This document shows, piece by piece, positions 28,774 to 36,209 of a stretch of 64,000 nucleotides of DNA; the first letter of the stretch is position 1, and the number at the start of each line of letters is the position of its first letter. The DNA is from Hyphomonas oceanitis SCH89 (GTDB taxonomy: Bacteria > Pseudomonadota > Alphaproteobacteria > Caulobacterales > Hyphomonadaceae), in contig NZ_ARYL01000007.1 in the NCBI RefSeq assembly GCF_000685295.1, positions 1 through 64,000 on the forward strand, given 5' to 3'. The notes beneath the pieces are model-generated. The model was not told the DNA's origin. It ran no database searches and worked only from the letters and a program-made list of their open reading frames with translations. Both the position numbers and the translations under genes were made by a program.

Positions 28774-28927
28774 GTAATTCGCTATGGGTCCGACTCCTTA
28801 TTCCGCCAAATATTGCACTTTTAATTGGGAGAAGCGTCCCCACGATTGGGAAGTGTGGCTGAATTCAGGAAAAAGTGGAAGGCCCCCGTATTTGGTCGAG
28901 GCGCAAGTCCATCTGCGTAGCGTATAC

Positions 28928-29368
28928 TCACCCCTTCTTCCTCAACACCATCTGCGTACACCGGAAGAGCGCCATGCGTTTGCCCGTGTCGGCGTGTGTG
29001 ACTTCGCAGTCCCAGGCCTGGGTGGCGCCGCCTAGGTGGACCGGGGTGGCGCGGGCGTGGACGCGGCCGGTGAGCGCGGTGGCGAAGAAGTTTGATTTCA
29101 GCTCGATCGTGGTGAAGCCGCTGGCCGTGTCTGACACATTTGCGAGCGTGCCATAGCCGCAGAGCGAGTCCGCGAGCGTCACCACGCTGCCGGCATGGAG
29201 GAAGCCATTGGGGGCGTGGTGCGTGGGCACGATGTCGAAATGGCCCTCGACGCGGCCGCGCTCCATCACCGTGACGACAAGGCCGAGATGGCCGGGCAGG
29301 GTGCCCTCGCCACGCTGGGTGAAGGCGGCGGCGCTGACCTGGTCGTCAGGCAGGAGATAGGACGTCAT
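28928..29368 (-). CDS. PaaI-like hotdog thioesterase
   Basis: A 146-residue single hotdog domain. THHAPNGFLHAGSVVTLADSLCGYG carries the conserved HGG-like helix start of PaaI/YdiI acyl-CoA thioesterases (here HAG), followed by TIELKSNFFATALTGRVHARATPVHLGG, the beta-sheet core. Start chosen at 29368 because GGAG is 6 nt upstream; ATG four codons earlier is possible. It hydrolyses aromatic or medium-chain acyl-CoA in the cytoplasm; the exact substrate is unknown. Confidence 0.88.
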   Translation of the reverse strand: MTSYLLPDDQVSAAAFTQRGEGTLPGHLGLVVTVMERGRVEGHFDIVPTHHAPNGFLHAGSVVTLADSLCGYGTLANVSDTASGFTTIELKSNFFATALTGRVHARATPVHLGGATQAWDCEVTHADTGKRMALFRCTQMVLRKKG

Positions 29369-29449
29369 GCGGGGCTCCATGGAAGGGCATGTGATGCCCC
29401 CTATGAAAGCCGCCGCAGGGCCGCGCGCAAGCCGTGACGTCGGGCGAGC

Positions 29450-30424
29450 CTATGCGGGGCGCAGGAGGAGGCGGTAGAGCATGGGATAATGGTCCGAGCC
29501 GCAGGGTTTCAGGCGGCGGATCTGCTTGATGTCGAAATCATCGGTGGCGAAGATGTGGTCGAGCGGCCAGGCGAGGAGCGGGTTTTGCGCGCCGAAGGAA
29601 TTGTAGAGGCCGCGCCCGCGCTTGGGGTCGCAGAGATGGGCGTGGTCCTTGAACTGGCGCACCATCCATGACCAGCCGACTTCGTTGAAATCTCCCATCA
29701 CGAGGGCGGGGCGATCCTGCTGGCGCAGCTCCTCGGCGACGATCATCAGCTCGTCATCGAGATGCTCGGTGGCGTCGCGCGGGCGGGGCGGGCGCGGGTG
29801 GATGCAGTAGAGGAGCACTTCGCGGCCGCCGGCCTCAATGTCGATGGTGAGCGAGGGAACGTGGCTCTGGCAGAGATAGCGCTCCTGCACACGCGCGATG
29901 GGGAAGCGCGAATAGACGAGCAGGCCGTTATGCTCTTCCTTGGGTAGGAGGGACGTGTACGGATAATCAGTTTCAAAACGTCCGAGGGCGGAGCGCCAGC
30001 GGGCGTTGGTTTCTGAGAGGAATACGACGTCGGCATCGGCCTCCTGGATGCGGTCGCGGACGGCTTGCTCGTCGGTGTTTTCCTGCAGGACATTGAGGAG
30101 AAGCACGGAGAGGCCGGTGCCCTCGGCGCCGGGGAGGGCGGTGTCCATCTCCAGCGGGCGGCCGCTTGTATAGGGCCAGAGGTCTGCCGCGCAGGCGATG
30201 AAGGCGGCGGCATAGGCGAGCATCAGGAGCGTGGCGGGGAGGCTGTCGACGCCATAGAGGAAGAGAAAAAGCCCAGCAATTACAGCGAGCGCAATGCAGG
30301 TCTGCTGGCGGCCATAGACCCAGACGCGGAGCCACCAGATCTCGGTTTTGAACTTGGGGACGAAGGCGGCGAAGAGGCCCAGCGCGCCGAGCAGGTAGAA
30401 GGCGGGCTTGAGAATGGCGAGCAT
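29450..30424 (-). CDS. Membrane endonuclease/exonuclease/phosphatase
   Basis: A 324-residue protein. The start MLAILKPAF at 30424 gives an N-terminal domain with three membrane segments (FYLLGALGLFAAFVP; TCIALAVIAGLFLFLYG; TLLMLAYAAAFIACAADL). Then comes an EEP fold: LLLNVLQENTD, DVVFLSETNARW, VMGDFNEVGWS (catalytic Asp/Asn), WPLDHIFATDDF and the final GSDHYPM (catalytic Asp-His). Such proteins are phosphodiesterases on lipid or nucleic-acid substrates; this topology puts the catalytic domain at the membrane. Confidence 0.88.
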   Translation of the reverse strand: MLAILKPAFYLLGALGLFAAFVPKFKTEIWWLRVWVYGRQQTCIALAVIAGLFLFLYGVDSLPATLLMLAYAAAFIACAADLWPYTSGRPLEMDTALPGAEGTGLSVLLLNVLQENTDEQAVRDRIQEADADVVFLSETNARWRSALGRFETDYPYTSLLPKEEHNGLLVYSRFPIARVQERYLCQSHVPSLTIDIEAGGREVLLYCIHPRPPRPRDATEHLDDELMIVAEELRQQDRPALVMGDFNEVGWSWMVRQFKDHAHLCDPKRGRGLYNSFGAQNPLLAWPLDHIFATDDFDIKQIRRLKPCGSDHYPMLYRLLLRPA

Positions 30425-30500
30425 GGGCGGGCTTTCGGAACGGGGGAGACGCGGGCGTGCTGTCAGACTACGCGCAGATCGCCGCAGGGTTGCGCGCGGT

Positions 30501-30552
30501 GCCCGAACAGATGCCCGAAGGATGCCCGAAAACAGCCCGGATACTGCCCGAA
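30501..30552. repeat. Five GCCCGAA repeats at 11-12 bp pitch
   Basis: GCCCGA(A) starts at 30501, 30513, 30524, 30535 (GCCCGG) and 30546. Spacing is 12, 11, 11, 11, about one DNA helical turn. It lies in the 284-bp divergent gap between the EEP gene and the HTH gene, so it could be a regulator-binding array. Confidence 0.5.
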
Positions 30553-30708
30553 GAGGGCCGGAGCGGGGAGAGGCGGAGGCGGTTTCGCGGGAGAGGGCGG
30601 GGCGTTTCGTACGCCGATGGCCTGAGGCCCCGGCCTTCGCCGGGGGCACGGGGGTGGGAGAGGCGCGACTTGTCCGACCGGAGGCGCGGCGGGCGTAGAC
30701 TGCGCCCC

Positions 30709-31566
30709 ATGACAGGCACATCCCGCTCCCCCCGCTATCGCCGCCGCGCGCAGACGCTGCGCTCGCAGAGACAACTCGCCCGCGAGGCCGCCGAGGCAGG
30801 CGAGCCGCTGGCCGCGATTGGCGCGCGGCTGAAGGTGCCGCCCTCGACGCTGTCAGACTGGGCGCGGGCCGATGGCTTTCGCGCCTGCGACCTGAAGGCG
30901 AAGGCCGAAGCGGCGGCTGCGGCGGAAACGGAAGCGAACCGGGTGCGCCGGGAGGCGGAGGCGGCGCTGATAGCGCTCGGCGATGACGGCACGCTGACGG
31001 AGCTGGAGCGCGAGGTGGACCTAGGCCGCGCCCGCGTCGGCGCGCTGCTGGAGGCGCGATTGCTTGCGGAGGCGGAAGCGGACATGCGCAAGGCGCGCCG
31101 CCTGCTCAGCCTGATCCGGTTCGCTGCGCCGGTGAAGGGGCGCGAAAGGGTTTGGACGGACGAGGATTGTGCCGATCCTCCGGAATATGCGGGCTGGGAC
31201 GGCCATACGCGGATGGCCTGGATCGCGGGGGACTATACGTTCGCCAGATTTGAACCGATCCGGGCCTATGTGCGGGAGATGGAGGATAGCGGGCAGGGCG
31301 AGGCTTTCCATGCCTTGCGCCGGAAGCTGGACGCCGAACACCGCCCGCATGGCCAGCGGCCCTTCAACAGCCCCTATGGCGTGGCGGACTTTGACCGGAA
31401 GGTCTGGTGGATGTCCTGCACGGGCGGCTTGCCCGAAGAAGACAAGCGGCGGCCTGACGCGCCTGAGGGGGAAGCGGACGAGGGCGCAATGTCAGCGCAG
31501 GGCGGTTACACCCCGGATTTCCCGGTCGAGGGCTGGGCCGGGCGCCGGATGAGGGGGGAGGTCTAG
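30709..31566 (+). CDS. HTH-domain hypothetical protein
   Basis: A 285-residue protein. Residues about 22-52 (LAREAAEAGEPLAAIGARLKVPPSTLSDWARADGF) form a resolvase/transposase-type helix-turn-helix. An Ala/Arg-rich helix follows (about 60-130), then a C-terminal part with aromatic patches (YAGWDGHTRMAWIAGDYTFARF; DFDRKVWWMSCTGGL). No catalytic domain recognised. The first part resembles phage terminase small-subunit HTHs; with no phage genes nearby it is more likely a stand-alone regulator. Weak ribosome-binding site. Confidence 0.65.
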   Translation: MTGTSRSPRYRRRAQTLRSQRQLAREAAEAGEPLAAIGARLKVPPSTLSDWARADGFRACDLKAKAEAAAAAETEANRVRREAEAALIALGDDGTLTELEREVDLGRARVGALLEARLLAEAEADMRKARRLLSLIRFAAPVKGRERVWTDEDCADPPEYAGWDGHTRMAWIAGDYTFARFEPIRAYVREMEDSGQGEAFHALRRKLDAEHRPHGQRPFNSPYGVADFDRKVWWMSCTGGLPEEDKRRPDAPEGEADEGAMSAQGGYTPDFPVEGWAGRRMRGEV

Positions 31567-31569
31567 GGG

Positions 31570-31791
31570 TCACACATCGAGGAAGGAGGCGAGGCTGAGG
31601 ATGCGGTCGGCGGCGAGCAGCTCGATGCGCTGGCGCAGGGCGGCGGGCGAGCCCTTCATCTGCTTCTCGGTGACCCGGAAGCTCACGATGATCTCCGTGC
31701 CGTCGATGCGGTGGATTGCCCGCACCTTCGCATCACGGTCCTCAAGGTCGATGGTGACCCCATCGATTTGCCACAGTTCCAGCCGCACCAT
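31570..31791 (-). CDS. Small hypothetical protein, 73 aa
   Basis: ATG at 31791 follows GGAG and gives a compact mixed alpha/beta protein (LWQIDGVTIDLEDRDAKVRA, RIDGTEIIVSFRVTE, AALRQRIELLAADRILSL). The frame stays open upstream to 32073 but that part looks non-coding and overlaps the SIR2 gene. It ends 3 bp after the convergent HTH gene. No family recognised. Confidence 0.6.
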   Translation of the reverse strand: MVRLELWQIDGVTIDLEDRDAKVRAIHRIDGTEIIVSFRVTEKQMKGSPAALRQRIELLAADRILSLASFLDV

Positions 31792-31975
31792 ATTCTCCAA
31801 CCACGCGAGTGCCCCTGCCCTAGATACAGCTATTTGGAGAATTGTCGCACCGGGGCGTGGAAGAAGGTGTGCGTAGAGGTTGCGGCGGTTGGTGGAGTGG
31901 GGTTGGGCAGCGCCGATGTCCAGTGGACGGCGCGTGGGAGGGTGGGTATCGCTACACTCACCCCCGCTACGCTTG

Positions 31976-31989
31976 CTACCAATTGGTAG
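31976..31989. repeat. 14-bp perfect palindrome at cassette edge
   Basis: CTACCAATTGGTAG contains the SIR2 stop codon and lies where base composition changes from AT-rich to GC-rich. It may mark an insertion boundary or act as an operator or terminator. Confidence 0.4.
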
Positions 31990-32842
31990 TTTCGAGTAGT
32001 TTTCGTCGAGCGTTTTCGACAAGTTCCAAAAGGTCAGATAAACAGGCTGGAAGGCCCGAGTATTGAGAATCAATTTTATCGTACTTAATCGTTTTCAGAT
32101 TTCTGTTCTTTCGAAGTGATTTTATGAGGTCGGCGTTGATGTCGCTACTGGTTAGGTAATAATGAGGCTGTCCGCCGTCAAAGAGAAAGGATTGGTTTTC
32201 CAAAAGCAACGATAGGTCAGGGTCATTGTAACCCACGCCTACGAAGAAAAAAGAATGTGTAAGTAAACTGGCTTCAAAACATGAGTAGAAAGCAGCATTC
32301 TTTGTTCTGGATCTAGCGTACTCTTCTTGCGTGAATATCATTTTCGTGGGTGTGTTCAAACTTCCGTGAACCTTCACGATGAATCTGCCGTCTTTTCTCA
32401 AAAACTCGGGAATATCACTATCGTGATAGCTCTTGACTATGTGAGACCCGGGTTGAGCTTCATTCGCGGTGCGCTCGTAGATATCATCAAAATTTAATGT
32501 AAATATAATTCGACTGTCGAGCTGCAGGATAGCCTTATGTGCATCGGATGGAATGAAGCCGGGGGTCAAGAAGACTTCCCTCAGGTATTCAGCCCACGTC
32601 TCATCCATTCTGCTCTTGATCCACTCGCAAGCGTGAAGGTATTCACCTTTATCAATTGCCTCCCTGATATGAGTTTCTGGGGGACCTGGAAGTTGCGCGA
32701 GCGCATCATTTAAAAACTGCTTCCAAGTTGGAGGTCTTTGATCGCTCTCGCATACAGATTGAGCAGACACGCCCGAACCCAAAACGATTACACAGCGACG
32801 CCGAGCGAGATCCTTGACTAATGGTTCCGGCCAATCAGTCAT
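31976..32842 (-). CDS. SIR2-domain protein, likely NADase effector
   Basis: A 288-residue single-domain protein. SIR2 features: LGSGVS (residues 21-26, NAD-binding loop), FTLNFDDIYE (114-123, with the catalytic Asn and Asp), KVHGS (157-161, catalytic His) and GVGYNDPD (202-209). SIR2 domains of this kind act as NAD-depleting effectors in anti-phage systems (Thoeris ThsA, DSR, SIR2-Argonaute, Avs). ATG at 32842 overlaps the end of the ParA-like gene by 8 nt (ATGACTGA), implying translational coupling. AT-rich (about 45% GC). No membrane segment. Confidence 0.82.
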   Translation of the reverse strand: MTDWPEPLVKDLARRRCVIVLGSGVSAQSVCESDQRPPTWKQFLNDALAQLPGPPETHIREAIDKGEYLHACEWIKSRMDETWAEYLREVFLTPGFIPSDAHKAILQLDSRIIFTLNFDDIYERTANEAQPGSHIVKSYHDSDIPEFLRKDGRFIVKVHGSLNTPTKMIFTQEEYARSRTKNAAFYSCFEASLLTHSFFFVGVGYNDPDLSLLLENQSFLFDGGQPHYYLTSSDINADLIKSLRKNRNLKTIKYDKIDSQYSGLPACLSDLLELVENARRKLLETTNW

Positions 32843-33821
32843 TATCAACCAGTTTCACAAGTTGTTTGGCTACTCGGCCAAAAGTTTTTTTAGAATCTTG
32901 GACCTTCGCAAAATGAGCGCCGACAACACCGTCTTTTCCGAGAAGTTCGAATACAGGCTTATGGCTACTTTGCGACATTGGAATTAGGCTAAACAAGTTA
33001 GGCACTGTTCCAATCTTATATGGTGGTTCGACCAACTCTTGGTCTGTAAAGCATTCGTCAATCACACTATCAATTCGAGATTGTATTTTTTCATATGCAT
33101 TAACTGCTCGACGGTGTCCTGATGAATCGGTTTTCGCCAAGTATTGTTGGGTGACATATCCCAAAAATTTCGCATTCCCATGATCTAGTTCGGGAATCTT
33201 ATTTCTTTCGCCCGCCTTTACGTTGCTTAGGGCCGCGTCCCAGTCATCTCTCCAATCTTTCAGCCATTCGGTTATGTTCTCGAAGGCCCGCAATGAAAAA
33301 ATGTCAATTGACATGGGGCTGACGAAATATTTTGAGCTCAGAAGGATTGCGCGATTGATTGCGCCGAGTGAGGGACTGACATCGATGAGCACAAAGTCAT
33401 AAGATTGAAGCTTGGAAAGAATTTCCGCGAAAGCAAGACTGCTTTTGATCCCTCTTATATCGCCCGATTTGGATGAGGCCCATTCTCGCGCGAAGAAATC
33501 CTCGATCAAAGCCAGTCTGGGATCTCCGAGTATGACATCCAAACCAAAACTCTCAGATCTTCGAATCGGCATTTTTTTTGAGTAACCTTCTCCCAGAGAA
33601 AGTGGCTCAATAATCGAGTATATTGTTGACCTTGAAGATGAATCATAAATTCGATCAACCACGTCATCATCGAAGAAATATTGTGTGGCATTACATTGTG
33701 GGTCTGCATCAATGACGCAGACTTTTTTCTTCATATAAATAGACATGTAGGCGGCGATATTGCAAAGCAGAGTGGTTTTTCCGACACCGCCTTTATTATT
33801 AAAAAATGTAATTGACTTCAC
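32835..33821 (-). CDS. ParA/MinD-like ATPase
   Basis: A 328-residue ATPase. Deviant Walker A KGGVGKTT (10-17) with both Lys residues, VIDADPQCN (36-44) and Walker B FVLIDVSPSLG place it in the ParA/MinD/Soj group. It lacks an N-terminal HTH. GTG start at 33821 with AAGGAT upstream; upstream in-frame codons to 34361 lie inside uvrB and are a shadow. It begins 47 bp after the uvrB stop and overlaps the SIR2 gene, so the two form an operon. No ParB gene or parS-like repeats are visible, arguing against chromosome or plasmid partitioning. AT-rich composition suggests transfer. It may sense or localise a target and control the SIR2 partner (inference). Confidence 0.85.
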   Translation of the reverse strand: MKSITFFNNKGGVGKTTLLCNIAAYMSIYMKKKVCVIDADPQCNATQYFFDDDVVDRIYDSSSRSTIYSIIEPLSLGEGYSKKMPIRRSESFGLDVILGDPRLALIEDFFAREWASSKSGDIRGIKSSLAFAEILSKLQSYDFVLIDVSPSLGAINRAILLSSKYFVSPMSIDIFSLRAFENITEWLKDWRDDWDAALSNVKAGERNKIPELDHGNAKFLGYVTQQYLAKTDSSGHRRAVNAYEKIQSRIDSVIDECFTDQELVEPPYKIGTVPNLFSLIPMSQSSHKPVFELLGKDGVVGAHFAKVQDSKKTFGRVAKQLVKLVDND

Positions 33822-33847
33822 TAGGAAGATCCTTATCAAAAAAATCT

Positions 33848-33866
33848 GTATACTGCGAATATATAC
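33848..33866. promoter_or_regulatory. Inverted repeat upstream of ParA-like gene
   Basis: GTATA and TATAC arms separated by 9 nt, between the uvrB stop and the GTG of the ATPase gene. It could be the cassette operator, as ParA-type operons are often autoregulated, or part of its promoter. Confidence 0.4.
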
Positions 33867-33868
33867 GG

Positions 33869-36079
33869 CTATTCGATCCCCAGCCCCAAATCCTGCTCCC
33901 GCAACCGTTTCAGCTCGTCGCGGAGCTGAGCGGCTTGTTCGAATTCCAGGTTGGCGGCGGCTTCGCGCATCCGCTTTTCTGTATCCGCAATCACTGACTT
34001 CAGGTTGTGCCCCGGTGCGCCGGCAAGTGGCAAGGCTTTTTCTTCGGCCATGCCTTTGTCGCGGTCGCGGCGGGCGCGGGATTTGGTGCCGGGTTTCTCG
34101 CCCAGCTCGCCGAGGATGTCCTGCACGCCGCGGATGATCGTGGTCGGCGTGATGCCGTGCTCCAGGTTGTGGGCGATCTGTTTCTCGCGGCGGCGGCTGG
34201 TCTCTTCCATGGCGCGTTCCATGGAGCCGGTGATGCGGTCGGCATAGAGCACGACGCGGGCCTCGGAGTTGCGCGCGGCGCGGCCGATGGTCTGCACGAG
34301 GCTTGTCTCCGAGCGCAGGAAGCCCTCCTTGTCCGCATCGAGGATGCCGACAAAGGCGCACTCGGGAATGTCGAGGCCCTCGCGCAGGAGGTTGATGCCG
34401 ACGAGCACGTCGAACACGCCGAGGCGGAGATCGCGGATGATCTCGATGCGCTCGATCGTGTCGATGTCGGAGTGCATGTAGCGCACGCGCACGCCGTTCT
34501 CGTGGAGGAATTCGGTGAGGTCTTCCGACATCTTCTTGGTCAGCGTCGTGATCAGCGAGCGGAAGCCGCGCGCCGCGACGGCCTTGACCTCGGCCATGAC
34601 ATCATCGACCTGGTTGGCGCCGTCGGTGGAGACGGGGCGGACCTCGACGGGCGGGTCGATCAGGCCGGTGGGGCGGATGACCTGTTCGGTGAAGACGCCG
34701 CCGGTGCGCTCCAGTTCCCACTTGCCGGGCGTGGCCGAGACGTGGACCGTCTGCGGGCGCATGGCGTCCCATTCCTCGAACTTGAGGGGGCGGTTGTCCA
34801 TGCAGGAGGGGAGGCGGAAGCCGTATTCGGCCAGCGTCGACTTGCGGCTGAAGTCGCCCTTGAACATGGCGCCGATCTGCGGGACGGTCTGGTGGCTCTC
34901 GTCGGCGAAGACGAGGGCATTGTCGGGCAGGTATTCGAACATGGTGGGCGGCGGCTCGCCGGGCTTGCGGCCGGTGAGGTAGCGGGAATAGTTCTCGATG
35001 CCATTGCAGCTGCCGGTGGCCTGCAGCATTTCGATGTCATACTGGCAGCGCTGCTGGATGCGCTGGGCCTCGAGCAGTTTGCCGTGTTTCTCGAAATGCG
35101 CGATCGTGGCCTTCAGCTCGGCCTTGATCTTCTCGGTGGCCTGCTGGAGCGTCGGGCGGGGCGTGACGTAGTGGCTGTTGGCGTAGACCTTGATCGCGGG
35201 GAGGGACTGGATCTTCGCGCCGGTGAGGGGGTCGAACTCGGTGATGGCTTCCAGCTCGTCGCCGAAGAAGGAGAGCTTCCAGGCGCGGTCCTCATAGTGG
35301 GCGGGGAAGATGTCGATGACGTCGCCCTTGACGCGGAACGTGCCGCGCGTGAAGGCGATGTCGTTGCGGGTGTACTGGTTGGCGACGAGGCGCTCGGCGA
35401 CGGCGCGCGGGTCGATGCGCTGGCCGGGCTCGAGCTTGAAGGTCATGCTCGTGTAGGTCTCGACCGAGCCGATGCCGTAGATGCACGAGACGGAGGCGAC
35501 GATGATCACGTCGTCGCGCTCGAGGATGGCGCGGGTGGCCGAGTGGCGCATCCGGTCGATGGCCTCGTTGATGGAGGATTCCTTCTCGATGTAGAGGTCG
35601 GCGCGGGGCACGTAGGCCTCCGGCTGGTAGTAGTCGTAGTAGGAGACGAAATACTCGACGCTGTTCTCGGGGAAGAAGGATTTGAACTCGCCATAGAGCT
35701 GGGCGGCGAGGGTCTTGTTGGGGGCGAGGATCAGGGCGGGGCGCTGGGTCGCCTCGATGATCTTGGCCATGGTGAAGGTCTTGCCGGTGCCGGTCGCGCC
35801 GAGGAGGACCTGGTCGCGCTCGCCGGCCTGGATGCCCTCGACGAGTTCGGGGATGGCGGTGGCTTGGTCGCCAGCCGGCTCGTAGGGCGCGTGGACCTTG
35901 AAGCGCTTGCCGCCTTCCAGCTTGTCCCACTCGCGCTCGGGCCTGTGGGGCGTCCACAGCATCGGGGCCACGGACTCGATGGCACCCTGCGCCGGGCCAT
36001 CCAGCGTGAACACGGACGGGGCTTCAGAGACGCCTTTGGCGGGGGATTTGGAGGAGGACTTGCTGGGTCGTTGGGCCAT
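33869..36079 (-). CDS. uvrB: Excinuclease ABC subunit B
   Basis: A 736-residue UvrB, slightly longer than usual because of a Ser/Lys-rich N-terminal extension of about 50 residues. Walker [15 protein letters not shown], the beta-hairpin region [12 protein letters not shown], helicase motifs [21 protein letters not shown] and QTIGRAARN, and the C-terminal UVR motif that binds UvrC ([16 protein letters not shown]). It verifies lesions and loads UvrC in nucleotide excision repair. Its 3' end abuts the AT-rich ParA-SIR2 cassette. Confidence 0.97.
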   Translation of the reverse strand: MAQRPSKSSSKSPAKGVSEAPSVFTLDGPAQGAIESVAPMLWTPHRPEREWDKLEGGKRFKVHAPYEPAGDQATAIPELVEGIQAGERDQVLLGATGTGKTFTMAKIIEATQRPALILAPNKTLAAQLYGEFKSFFPENSVEYFVSYYDYYQPEAYVPRADLYIEKESSINEAIDRMRHSATRAILERDDVIIVASVSCIYGIGSVETYTSMTFKLEPGQRIDPRAVAERLVANQYTRNDIAFTRGTFRVKGDVIDIFPAHYEDRAWKLSFFGDELEAITEFDPLTGAKIQSLPAIKVYANSHYVTPRPTLQQATEKIKAELKATIAHFEKHGKLLEAQRIQQRCQYDIEMLQATGSCNGIENYSRYLTGRKPGEPPPTMFEYLPDNALVFADESHQTVPQIGAMFKGDFSRKSTLAEYGFRLPSCMDNRPLKFEEWDAMRPQTVHVSATPGKWELERTGGVFTEQVIRPTGLIDPPVEVRPVSTDGANQVDDVMAEVKAVAARGFRSLITTLTKKMSEDLTEFLHENGVRVRYMHSDIDTIERIEIIRDLRLGVFDVLVGINLLREGLDIPECAFVGILDADKEGFLRSETSLVQTIGRAARNSEARVVLYADRITGSMERAMEETSRRREKQIAHNLEHGITPTTIIRGVQDILGELGEKPGTKSRARRDRDKGMAEEKALPLAGAPGHNLKSVIADTEKRMREAAANLEFEQAAQLRDELKRLREQDLGLGIE

Positions 36080-36209
36080 GCGTCCAGATATGGAGCGGGG
36101 GAGGGGGAGTGTCTAGGGTGTTCTTGGTTTGTTTGCTGTTGGTGGGTTGATTTTGATGCTGATGTATTATCACATACTTTTACACTCTTAGGTGGAGCAG
36201 AGGTAGGAA

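Noticed and set aside
28909-28958. 11-bp direct repeat CCATCTGCGTA as target-site duplication of the NTPase island
   Set aside because: Both copies lie on the same side of the gene, 39 bp apart, one inside the thioesterase gene.
28921-31960. Shared TAxACTCACCCC at the edges of both AT-rich islands as an attachment site
   Set aside because: Only about 11-12 bp in common, and one copy is the thioesterase stop region. No matching copy at the other ends.
31792-32073. N-terminal extension of the 73-aa protein
   Set aside because: It would overlap the SIR2 gene and read through GC-rich non-coding sequence; a GGAG-preceded ATG exists at 31791.
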